From: Ichthyophonus hoferi
Lineage: Eukaryota > Opisthokonta > Ichthyosporea > Ichthyophonida > Ichthyophonidae
Length of the DNA stretch: 10,021 nt
Assembly: GCA_002751075.1 (NCBI GenBank)
Contig: NAOQ01000044.1
Coordinates: forward strand, 5,305-15,325
Direction: 5' to 3'
The notes beneath the pieces are model-generated. The model was not told where the DNA came from. It saw only the letters and a list, made by a program, of their open reading frames with translations, and did not search any database. Positions 1-8,629 of the stretch are shown piece after piece. The stretch's first letter is position 1. Each line of letters opens with the position of its first letter. A program made the translations under genes and the position numbers.

Positions 1-78
1 TATGTATGTATATGTGTATATATGAATGTATGTATGTATGTATGTATGTATTATGTATGTATATATATGTATGCATGT
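1..78. repeat. (TATG)n microsatellite
   Basis: Imperfect TATG/TATA tetranucleotide array at the window edge. It probably continues to the left. It lies in presumed intron sequence. Confidence 0.85.
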
Positions 79-697
79 ATCTTGATATAATAATGATTAT
101 AAAATAAAATTCAATATTATATACTATAGGAGAATAATATATAATAAAGCATAATTTAATATTATATAGTATTATATGTTAGGATGTATCGTTTTCTTTC
201 ATACTACGTGTTCTTGTGATGTATGCCTACAGTCCCACCTACTGATCTTTTATGGTTTGTATTAGAGAAAATATTATGTATATCCTATTATATTATACCA
301 TATCATAACATATTATAACATACTTTATTATTTTATTTTATTTTATTTTATATTATATTATATATATCCTACTGTACCAGATTATCTCATATCATATAGA
401 AATATGTTTTATTAACGTATTTACTATATATTATATTATGATTCTGGTTCTACCTGCCCGTAAATACACATATAGATTTGTATATATTTATTCATATATA
501 TATATATATATACCTGCTCAGTCTATGTGAAGTCCTAAATATAATTTAGTATGACTACAATCCAATCATAGTCAGTATATATTGTTTTTTTTTCACATAT
601 CTAGCCATCCATAACAAGCCAAGCCAACCAATCAACCAATCAACTCTTAGTTCAAAGTAGTTAATTAATTGGCTCATCATCCCTGTCATTTTATTAG
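1..697 (+). other. Presumed intron of the glucuronokinase gene (3' part)
   Basis: I see no exon here. The stretch is very AT-rich, opens with a (TATG)n array, and holds a TTTTA-rich run (about 327-352), a (TA)n run near 495-512 and two adjacent CCAATCAA units (628-644). It ends at the acceptor ttattag. Confidence 0.6.
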
Positions 698-763
698 ATA
701 TACGAAGGATTGGTTTACATGGATTTCCGAAAGGAACTACTGGACAGTCGTGGATATGGGGAG
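698..763 (+). CDS. GLCAK: Glucuronokinase exon a (first visible)
   Basis: This exon encodes 22 residues starting IYEGLVYMDF. The acceptor is ttattag after a pyrimidine-containing stretch, and the donor is the consensus gtaagt at 764. The segment matches the strongly conserved V/IYxGLVxMDF strand of plant glucuronokinase. That strand directly follows the part carrying GHMP motif 2, so at least one more exon lies upstream. Confidence 0.88.
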
Positions 764-3275
764 GTAAGTATTCACAATTTCATTGGTTAATGGACTTAGT
801 CATGTGATATAAAATTATTAGCCAATAGGGGAAAAGAGATAAAATAAAATAAACGAGAGGAATAATTAGGATCCTGACCAATAGTTCTCTGGTTTGATTA
901 GTTACCATCGGATTGTATTGGTTAAGATTTTAGGCAGTTATATATCCCAATAATATATGTGATTTAAAACGAGGTAAGGAGGATTAAACACCATTTAGCC
1001 AATGATGTCTTCAAGTATATTTTATTTTTATTTTTAACATGTGGCCATTCATATATATATATATTATTTTCAATTGCTTATCTTATCTTAATTATGTTTT
1101 TGTTTATAAATAGCCCCGAATGTATGTGTGTATGTACATATATACAATCATACTATCTTACCCTCATAGAGGATTGTGTCAATGTGTCTATTACTACCTA
1201 AACGTATCTGCATAAGCTTAATCAGATGTATATAAGGCCATACATATAATAACTACACTGGCCAATAAGAGAATATTTAAACTTTTAAAGTCATGCAAGC
1301 ACTTGGATAAACACACAAACACCCACTCATACCTCATTTTAATATTAATCGCAGTATACCCAATTATCGCCGAGATTGGCCCCCCCTCTCTGGTTGGCTT
1401 ACTTAGCTAAACCGGGGAATTCCGGCCAGGTGAGATTCAAAATTTAATATCCAATGGAAATCATTTGTTCATATTACCAATATTATATATTTTCTTATGT
1501 ATCTTCATACCAATATCTATATATGAATAGATTGATACAAAATACGTACCATATATATATATATATATATACATGTTTGTTTATGCGATACCCCTATATT
1601 AGATATCTACCTGCTTGTACGTACGTATTAATTAATTAATTGCATACCCTACTAATCCAATTAGCCTTTTGAATCTAATTATATGTAGCTATTTATAGTT
1701 GCCAATAGGTCAACTCTTTGCATCTACTTATACACCCTTACCTATGCAGATACATAGTAATGTTAAACAGAGATGGTTGGCTAACGATCCCGAGATTGTA
1801 GAAGGAATGAAAGTGTTTACTGATCTAACGATTAAAGTGAGCGTTCATTATGATTGGCTGCTATTTATAAATTGATGGCATACTATGGTATAGTGTCCGA
1901 CAAAATCCTAGATTATGTTATTTTACAATTCGATATAGAATAGCTTGCATGATAAGGACCCTATTATACCCGTAGAGGTTTGTACAGCAATCTACTATCC
2001 TATACACTCTCCCACTATGTGTATTGGCATGCTGTTATTATTGCTTCATATTATACACACATTATCCAATCATTATTTAATTCATGGTAGAAAAGGTCAA
2101 CAGATCGAAGATGTCAATCATTAATTAGTGGTAATTAAGAAGGAGGCTAATCAATAAGGAATATACACTAATTACTAATTAATATGCGATGCAGGCTAAA
2201 TATGCCCTTGAGCAAAGAGATTGGGAGACACTAAAGACATTAATGAACCTTAACTTTGATCAGCGAAGGAAGTTATATGGCGATGAGGTAGGTGTATATA
2301 GCATGTACATATATATATGTATGTATGTATTTACTGAATACCAGTATCTCATTGCCTATATGTGATCTACATCCAATAAGCTCAAGTATGACGTTGCAAT
2401 TTTAATTTTAATTTACTTAGATTCTGTGGTGGTACTCCGCTTATAATCTATACTTAAAATATTAAAATGAGCATAACATTCGTTACTTTTAGTAAGTTCC
2501 CGATATATATAGTATGTACATGTGTATATATGAGTGTGCCAGCGTATTTGTAAGTAGGCGTGATAGGCTGGGAGAGGGATAGGGTGCCTCTTGTCTTTTC
2601 TTATTCCTTTATAGTTTCTTGTTTCTATTACCCCACCTTCTTATCTTCCCTTAAACCCAGTTTCCTACTGGTTGATCTCTAATTCAATCGTATTATATCT
2701 CTAATTACAATCCACCAATCACACACAGGTAATAGGAGAGCAAGACCTCAATATGATTAACATTGCACGAAAATACGGATCGTCAGCCAAATTTCCTGGC
2801 AGTGGAAGTGCCGTGATTGGTTTAATTACTGATCCGATCAAGAAAATTGCAATGAAAGAGGTATATATATATATATATATGGGTCTTTATCATGTGTTAT
2901 ATTTCTATCTCTCTCGCTATCTCTGTATGGTGTGGGTACGTGTTACCTATATCCGTTTTGCTTTTATTTTTATTTTTATGCATTGTCCATATATATGTAT
3001 GTTATTTATCTTTAATGCCTGCTATAAATCAGATATAGTATACATATACATACATACATACATACTATGTTATTATTAGACCGTTATACATACTATACAC
3101 ATTATTCAGTTTGCAAAGTAGTGAGATTGTATATATGTATATGTAGTGTTATACAACGTATGACTGGCTATTTGCCCTATACTTATCATATGGTATTATG
3201 TATTTATATACACAGGAGTTTGAAGCCAATGGGTGTGTGTTCTGTGACATCATATTGAACCAACCAGAAAATTGA
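698..3275 (+). CDS. GLCAK: Glucuronokinase-like GHMP kinase, C-terminal half (6 exons, 5' end outside window)
   Basis: Glucuronokinase transfers phosphate from ATP to D-glucuronate, giving glucuronate 1-phosphate, which a UTP-sugar pyrophosphorylase turns into UDP-glucuronate; it is normally cytosolic. I join exons 698-763, 1355-1429, 1750-1836, 2195-2287, 2729-2860 and 3216-3275 (513 bases, 170 residues plus TGA). All introns are GT-AG and phase 0. The family match, recalled from the Arabidopsis enzyme, is collinear: IYEGLVYMDF (residues 1-10, plant VYGGLVHMDF), LAKPGNSGQIHSNVKQRW (40-57), NFDQRRKLYGDE (96-107), and IARKYGSSAKFPGSGSAVIG (119-138). The last is GHMP motif 3, the glycine-rich loop near the phosphates. 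The plant enzyme has about 360 residues, so the N-terminal half with GHMP motifs 1 and 2 must lie left of the window. One motif-3 glycine of the plant enzyme is serine here (GSGS versus GSGG). Another sugar-acid GHMP kinase is possible but less likely. Confidence 0.9.
764..1354 (+). other. Glucuronokinase intron a (591 bases)
   Basis: GT-AG, phase 0, donor gtaagt, acceptor atcgcag. Nothing coding is visible. It holds five to six CCAAT/ATTGG motifs (782, 822, 878, 917, 999, 1262) and short TA runs. Confidence 0.8.
1355..1429 (+). CDS. GLCAK: Glucuronokinase exon b
   Basis: This exon encodes 25 residues ending LAYLAKPGNSGQ, which aligns with the plant segment PLHLIYAENPSDSGK. The acceptor is taatcgcag and the donor gtgaga. 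The run of C at 1380-1386 gives the Pro-Pro pair. Confidence 0.87.
1430..1749 (+). other. Glucuronokinase intron b (320 bases)
   Basis: GT-AG, phase 0, donor gtgaga, acceptor cctatgcag. It contains a (TA)n run at about 1551-1571 and CCAAT at 1451, 1657 and 1702. The 61-codon frame beginning at 1454 is intronic and tyrosine-rich because of the AT bias. Confidence 0.8.
1750..1836 (+). CDS. GLCAK: Glucuronokinase exon c
   Basis: This exon encodes 29 residues beginning IHSNVKQRWLAND, matching the plant VHSTVRRRWLDGD segment. The acceptor is cctatgcag and the donor gtgagc at 1837. The rest of the exon is the helix that plants show as a short acidic/alanine-rich segment. Confidence 0.88.
1837..2194 (+). 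other. Glucuronokinase intron c (358 bases)
   Basis: GT-AG, phase 0, donor gtgagc, acceptor gatgcag. TACTAAT near 2173-2179 is a plausible branch point. CCAAT or ATTGG occurs at 1853, 2023 and 2066. No exon is seen. Confidence 0.8.
2195..2287 (+). CDS. GLCAK: Glucuronokinase exon d
   Basis: This exon encodes 31 residues ending LMNLNFDQRRKLYGDE, nearly identical in pattern to plant LMNRNFDLRRSMFGDE. The acceptor is gatgcag, preceded by TACTAAT at about 2173-2179, a plausible branch point. The donor is gtaggt at 2288. Confidence 0.9.
2288..2728 (+). other. Glucuronokinase intron d (441 bases)
   Basis: GT-AG, phase 0, donor gtaggt, acceptor cacacag. A mixed TA/TATG array (about 2308-2331) begins 20 bases inside the donor. 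The 3' third is pyrimidine-rich (about 2585-2660). No exon is seen. Confidence 0.8.
2729..2860 (+). CDS. GLCAK: Glucuronokinase exon e with GHMP motif 3
   Basis: This exon encodes 44 residues. AKFPGSGSAVIG starts at base 2786 and is the third GHMP kinase motif (plant SKFTGSGGAVV). The donor at 2861 begins a run of TA repeats, so the open frame runs on into the intron. That read-through frame (to 3079) is an artefact. Confidence 0.9.
2861..3215 (+). other. Glucuronokinase intron e (355 bases)
   Basis: GT-AG, phase 0. The donor gtatat is itself the start of a (TA)n run to 2880. A short (CATA)n array lies at 3042-3064. The frame crossing it is read-through. Confidence 0.8.
3216..3275 (+). CDS. 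GLCAK: Glucuronokinase terminal exon
   Basis: This exon encodes 19 residues, from EFEANGCVFCDII to NQPEN, then TGA at 3273-3275. The acceptor is atacacag. The plant enzyme ends similarly soon after motif 3 with an EEECRKAGF-type helix and one strand, so the length fits the end of the family. Confidence 0.82.
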   Translation, partial: EFEANGCVFCDIILNQPEN

Positions 3276-3480
3276 TTATGATTTTGGATATTTGGTTGGA
3301 GATTGCTGGTCTGAGATAATTTGTACATAGGTTATGATTGGTGTGGTAATATGACATTTTATACACTATTATTATTGGTTATTTGCAATTTATATATATT
3401 TTTTTTCCTAATTTAAAATATAAATAATTTTTTATTGATACCATTCATTGTGGATATATATATATATATGGTTGACAATA

Positions 3481-3486
3481 ATTAAA
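3481..3486 (+). terminator. Possible poly(A) signal of the glucuronokinase gene
   Basis: ATTAAA, about 205 bases after the stop, is the first common variant signal downstream. AATAAA occurs only much later (3963, 4038). In DNA this AT-rich, either could be chance. Confidence 0.25.
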
Positions 3487-3845
3487 CTTTTATAATGGCT
3501 AGCCCTATTGGTGTCATATATTTTAATACTTTATTGTGTTTCTATTGGCTATTTATTTTATCATCTATATAGCATAACCATCCGCGCGCCCCACAAAAGT
3601 GCAAAGGAAGTACTATGTAAACTATTTAAAGTATTGCTGTTATAAGTAGAGCATACTATTAGTTAATAGAAATCAGCATAACGTCATGCTTAAGGGATAA
3701 TCTAGGTTATATATATATATATATATATAATCCTGTATATAATATATACATTGGACAAGAAACCTACATGAAAGCGATGCGCCAATAAGAGATAAAGATA
3801 TATTCAGCAATGAAATAGTATATATATATACTATACGACTTACAT

Positions 3846-4064
3846 ATGTACATGAAAGATATTGAAATCACAGACATAGTCAACTCTACAGTATTATATA
3901 CCTGTTTGACTGCAACCAATGAAGTATGCGCTATTGGAGTTCAACTTACGGCAGCTAGTACTAATAAAACTCTCACCAATGAATGGCTCTCTTGTAAGGT
4001 TGAAAATCTACTCGGTCCAATTGCAAGATCTTTTTTAAATAAAAACCATCATGATATAATATAA
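3846..4064 (+). CDS. Possible small gene or chance open frame, 72 codons, unknown
   Basis: I do not recognise this protein. It starts MYMKDIEITDIVNST and ends FLNKNHHDII before TAA. Unlike other short frames here it is not built from simple repeats, and its first 190 bases look richer in G+C than the flanks. It has no signal peptide, membrane segment or known motif. It lies between two convergent genes, 570 bases after one stop and 440 bases before the other gene's stop. It could be a small gene, a relic of one, or 3' UTR of a neighbour. Frames on the opposite strand are shorter. Confidence 0.22.
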   Translation: MYMKDIEITDIVNSTVLYTCLTATNEVCAIGVQLTAASTNKTLTNEWLSCKVENLLGPIARSFLNKNHHDII

Positions 4065-4065
4065 C

Positions 4066-4071
4066 TTTATT
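4066..4071 (-). terminator. Possible poly(A) signal of the BRAG-like gene
   Basis: AATAAA on the minus strand is the nearest canonical signal below the stop at 4504, giving a 3' UTR of about 430 bases. The signal may also be a chance hexamer. Confidence 0.28.
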
Positions 4072-4488
4072 TTTTTTTCACACCATCCCTTAGCCAGGAT
4101 TGGGTAATTATCACGCCTATGAAGAACAACATTAAGATAATATTCTGTTACATATAAGGACAAATTACAATAAAACATAAGGAAGTAGGTAGGCACTATA
4201 TTAGGTTATACATTCACATGGACTGTCTAATACAACAACGATCAGATAGATTGGACGTGACTACATAGTTGTAATTCAGTGTAGCGGTGTAAAATAGGGT
4301 ATTGTATTGCACTGTAGTATATATACTACAGCCTATAATGGTACAAAATTATGTACACTAAATGTTTACCATTCAATATATATATATATATGTAAGGATG
4401 CTATGTTATTTTTTTGTTTTGTTTGTGTTTTTGTCTTAAAATGTGAATACATAATAGTATCAATAAAACAAATTTCTACACACACCCT

Positions 4489-4512
4489 TATCTATCTATC
4501 TATCTATCTATC
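4489..4512. repeat. (TATC)6 microsatellite overlapping the BRAG-like stop codon
   Basis: Six perfect TATC units. On the minus strand they read GATA repeats, and the first units supply the last codons GAT AGA and the TAG stop at 4506-4504. Confidence 0.9.
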
Positions 4513-5547
4513 ACTTGTATGAGGCAAGGAGTTATGATCTTCTATCATAGATTCTAGGGACGGGTCGTCCTTGGGCTGCTGCTGAACATCTATCGAGCTA
4601 TGTTTCGTAGAGCCATGGCTCCAGGGTAGCCTGACCGAGCCACCACTCTCACTGGGGGCTGAGCTTCTAAGGCTAACAGTGTCATGGGTATGGAATGATC
4701 GGGGACTAGCTGGGGATCCAGCCTGGTTTACCATGGACTTAGGCCTAGTCTTCTTCAAGCCCACAAGAGACCTTATTTTCTCCTTTAAGTTATTGGCAGA
4801 CCATAGGCTACCTTTAGATGACGCGCCAGCAAGTGAGTCTTGTTGTGGCCGGGGCGAATCGTTGCTACCCCATGATAGGATGCTTAGACCTGAGGCTTGT
4901 GATTGGCATTGCTGTTGGTGCATATTCAAGATCCCTCCCCTACACCTTTCTTTGACCTTGAGCTCTGGCGTAGAGGGATAGTCCACCATATCATAGGCGT
5001 CCTTGCCACTACCAGTAGTCTCCCCACTCTCTGTATTATCGTCACTTACGGGCCGTAGCTTTGCTGTTACCAGGGACTTGGTAGATCTAGTGTCCAATGA
5101 CATTTGAGAGGATGTACGTAATGCTTTGCGATGATTGCTATTGGACCCCTTAAACAACGATAGGCCATCCAATGAGAGTTGGGAAGTTGTGCGTAATGGT
5201 CTGCGAGAGGAGACTGACTTGCTCCACGACTTAGCTATAGACAGGGACCTAGGGCTTGGTGTTCCTTTTGTTCGCAATGGTGGTTGCTTAGGTGTTGTGG
5301 CCGACCTAATAGATTCTCTATCGGATTCGTCCGGTGCATCAATTCTTATCTGATCGTCAACCTTCATTGGCGAAGGCTCAGATGTAGAATATGACCTCTC
5401 ATCCTCATTGGTTGCATTACCTTTGATATGCCCTAATAGGAAATCTATCCGATCCATTCTAGCATCTTCCATGTCGGTGGCTTCACGTATGAACTCCTCG
5501 AGCGAGGCTGTGAATTCTTTCATTCCTTTCATTTTGAAATAGAGTAT
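4504..5547 (-). CDS. IQSEC: BRAG-like terminal exon: PH C-terminal helix and Ser/Arg-rich tail
   Basis: This exon encodes 347 residues plus TAG. The acceptor is CTTCTCTAG after a CT-repeat tract. The frame starts ILYFKMKGMKEF, which supplies the last PH strand, and continues as the amphipathic PH helix and its coil. From about residue 45 it is low-complexity, rich in Ser, Thr, Arg and Pro, with a repeated LRT(T/S)SQ(L/M)SLD unit and a QQQ run. It is probably disordered and phosphorylated. The internal ATG at 5532 is not the start, because the five residues before it complete the PH strand. Confidence 0.88.
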   Translation of the reverse strand: MLYFKMKGMKEFTASLEEFIREATDMEDARMDRIDFLLGHIKGNATNEDERSYSTSEPSPMKVDDQIRIDAPDESDRESIRSATTPKQPPLRTKGTPSPRSLSIAKSWSKSVSSRRPLRTTSQLSLDGLSLFKGSNSNHRKALRTSSQMSLDTRSTKSLVTAKLRPVSDDNTESGETTGSGKDAYDMVDYPSTPELKVKERCRGGILNMHQQQCQSQASGLSILSWGSNDSPRPQQDSLAGASSKGSLWSANNLKEKIRSLVGLKKTRPKSMVNQAGSPASPRSFHTHDTVSLRSSAPSESGGSVRLPWSHGSTKHSSIDVQQQPKDDPSLESMIEDHNSLPHTSDR

Positions 5548-8500
5548 CTAGAGAAGGAGAGAGAGAGAGAGAGGGAGAGGGAGAGAAAGAGAGAGGAGAA
5601 AGGCAACGTGTGTAAATATGTGATAATATATATATATATGGTAAGAAAATGACCGTGTGTTAAGGCTTATTTTAATTGGCTATCAGCGGGAGGTGAATAA
5701 TGAATGTTAATTGGTTAATGATTAACACGCAATAAAAGATAAAAGATAATCTACAGTGTATGTTGTACTGTTAGATTACTATACCCAACCTAGAGACCTT
5801 GATATGAATTAGATCCTTCTTATTTATATGCATATATACATACATACATACATACATACATACATACATACATACATACATACATACATACATACATACA
5901 TACATACATACATACATACATACATACATACACATACATATACATACCCCATCATCCTCGTCCCTATAGTGAGAGTGCGGGTGGTCATCGTCCTCCCCTA
6001 CTGAAAAGGCCCCTGAATCCCTGTCTAGATCTGTATAAGCACCTAGCTTTTCATTATTATGAAGCTGAAAGGCCTGTTTGTATAAGTAATTATTACACAT
6101 ATTCAAACACTTAAGCCCAAACAATGGCAGTACTTGCTTAACTTGTAATTGTCCTTTACGTGTTGCCCGGCACAATACAAGTAGGTCATTAAAAAGAACA
6201 AAACGTCTTGGATTACTGCTAATATAGCGTGTGCTGAAACTGTATATCTCGTGGAAGTCTCCCTGTGTGTGGGCGGGAGAGAGGAATAGGTAAATAAATA
6301 ACAATAATAATAACAATAATAATAACAATAATAATAATAATCATAATAATAATAACAATAATAATAATAATCATAATAATAATAACAATAATAATAACAA
6401 TAATAATAATAATCATAATAATAATAACAATAATAATAATAATAATGATAAATGAAGAGAGTAGATTGTAAATAAGGATATAGCGAGTGATAGGTTAGTG
6501 TGTAGTAAATAATTTAACATAGAATAACTATTGGTACCATGTTGACATAAAGTGTAACATTACAGGCGGTTTCGTTACATTGCTATATGAGTTACAAAAA
6601 AGGAAAGGATAGAACTAAAATATTGGTTATATGATTAGAATATATGGGTGAGCGTGCATGACCGAATGAATATGCAATATGCACAGTTAAAATTAAAATG
6701 TCATATGATGGAGTAGATAAGATGTATAAGCATATATATAATGTGAATAGACAGTAGTGAAACTACAGTTAGGCATAGAAAATAAAAAATAAAAGCAATA
6801 TGTAGTGGAGTTAGAATATGTATTGGGGCATACATAGAGCATTTAGGCTGTAAATGTTATTAGGTTATATGCAGATTTTAATGTGCGTATATGATTGGCT
6901 TATATACACCTCCAACTATTATACATACATACACTCCCAAATAAAATATTCGATTTGTATTAAGCTATTGCTTTACACATAAGATTTAAAGTACACCTGT
7001 AATTCGTGTATAGACCTATAGACCCCCTACGAACCCCCCCGCCCCAACCTACCTGGGCAACCAAATAGCGATGCGGCAAGACCAAATTCTGAGTTAACCC
7101 TACCATTTGCCCCTGTATTGCCTTCACTTCTTCTACGTAATCCTCAACGGTTTTAAACTGTGTAGCTACAATGCCATCATACAACTGAGATAAATAGTCC
7201 CGGGGAAGGTCATTACCGTTATTTATCCCCCTATTATTACGAATAAATCCTTCTTTGGTCATTTTACGTTTGACATTGGGGTTGTGTGCATCTGTATTTA
7301 ACATAATACAGCTATAAGCCAGGATGTAGGCAGTATCCACGTCAGCGAATGGTGCAATAATCCCATCCGGGTTCTGTTCATAATATCTTTTGGAAAATAC
7401 ACTCATCATGCGGTCAATCTTTTGGGCTTCACCCGGTAGTCTGAAGTGAGAGAGATAGTGTCTTAGGGCCAGATCAAAGGGCATGCCAGGAAATCCCATA
7501 CAATGGACGAGATGGTAGAGCACATCTTGGTTAAAACGAGCCGGTTCACCTAGGTACTCGCCTATAACGATCTTGGATATGTGCAGTTCTTGTGGTCGGT
7601 AAAAGAATGCTGCCACGGCTTGTGGGGTTTCACCTACTAGACCCTGGGTGAGAGGGGGAGAAGGAGAGCGACAGGGAGAGGGACAGGGAGAGAGTTTGAG
7701 GGAGTCGAAAAAGAAAATATATATTTCCGTCACGTTAGAGTAGTAAAAGAATACCATACATAATTTAACAGCTAGAGTACTAAAAACTAGTGCTCCAATT
7801 AGAATAAATAGTTAAATACCTACACGGTAATCGTTGCTTATGAGACTATATAGGCCTTTAGCAAGACGAACAAGTGCATGCTTTACCCATTAGTAAACTA
7901 TTATTATCTTGTAAACAATCATACATATATAACTATACATATACATTTCCCTTATCAACTCTAGTCAATCTGTCTCCATTTCCCTGTTTCTCGTTGTTCT
8001 GTTCTCATTAATGTATGAAACTAAATATAATCCTCCTGTATATATCTTGGTGGTCGTGGGTGTGGGCATAGATAAATTAACTGTCAATAGATGAATAAAT
8101 CTAGGTATGTACTTACATATTTCCTTCTTTAAAAAGATATATACATATGAAAATATATGTTGTATGGAAACCCAGTGGCCTATATCTATATACCTTAATT
8201 GTTAACACACATTTGTGTACGATTCAGTGCTGGTATATACACATATATACGTGTGTAATATTCACTCTCGCTATACATCTACACAAACATGTACATACAT
8301 ATATACATACATACACACATGTATACATACATACACACATATACATATACATATATACATATATACATACATACATATATATATACATATATGCACACAT
8401 ATACATACATACATACATACATATATACATACATGCACACATATACATATACATATATGCATACATACATACATACATACATACATACATAGAGACATAT

Positions 8501-8598
8501 ATATATATACCCACATACATACATGCACACATATATACATATATACATACATACATACATACATACATACATACATACATAAATACATGCACACATAC

Positions 8599-8629
<31 letters not shown>

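Larger units (their letters stand above)
3276..4503. other. Convergent 3' flanks between the two genes
   Basis: These 1.2 kb carry the 3' ends of both transcripts. They hold candidate poly(A) signals, ATTGG/CCAAT motifs (3337, 3374, 3507, 3544, 3782), a (TA)n run near 3706-3729, two perfect 20-base palindromes (3815-3834, 4312-4331) and the uncertain open frame 3846-4064. I see no tRNA or other RNA gene. Confidence 0.6.
5548..5947 (-). other. BRAG-like intron 3 (400 bases)
   Basis: GT-AG on the minus strand, phase 0, splitting the PH domain in its last loop. The 5' part is the tetranucleotide array and the 3' end is a CT-rich tract. The middle has ATTGG at 5675 and 5710 and the near-repeat AAAGATAAAAGATAA at 5735-5749. 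Confidence 0.85.

Noticed and set aside
2753-3079. 108-codon plus-strand frame as an independent gene
   Set aside because: Only its first part (to 2860) is coding, as exon e of the kinase. The rest runs through a (TA)n donor and is tyrosine-rich intron.
3704-3732. Hairpin around the (TA)n run with GGTTA and TAATCC ends
   Set aside because: The arms do not pair perfectly outside the TA run, and such structures are expected in any long TA repeat.
4679-5353. Plus-strand frames of 100 and 72 codons
   Set aside because: They are antisense shadows of the GEF tail exon, which has clear family matches at its 5' end on the minus strand.
6219-6416. Minus-strand frame of Ile/Val/Met runs, resembling a membrane segment
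   Set aside because: It is a product of the AAT trinucleotide array next to the PH-exon acceptor. The hydrophobic pattern comes from the repeat.
7053-7643. Assignment of the Sec7 domain to cytohesin (FRLPGEAQKIDRMM is identical to ARNO)
   Set aside because: The catalytic loop is shared widely. The pre-Sec7 RLLRLG segment, the LPHRYLV linker, the PH helix and the long tail fit BRAG/IQSEC better.
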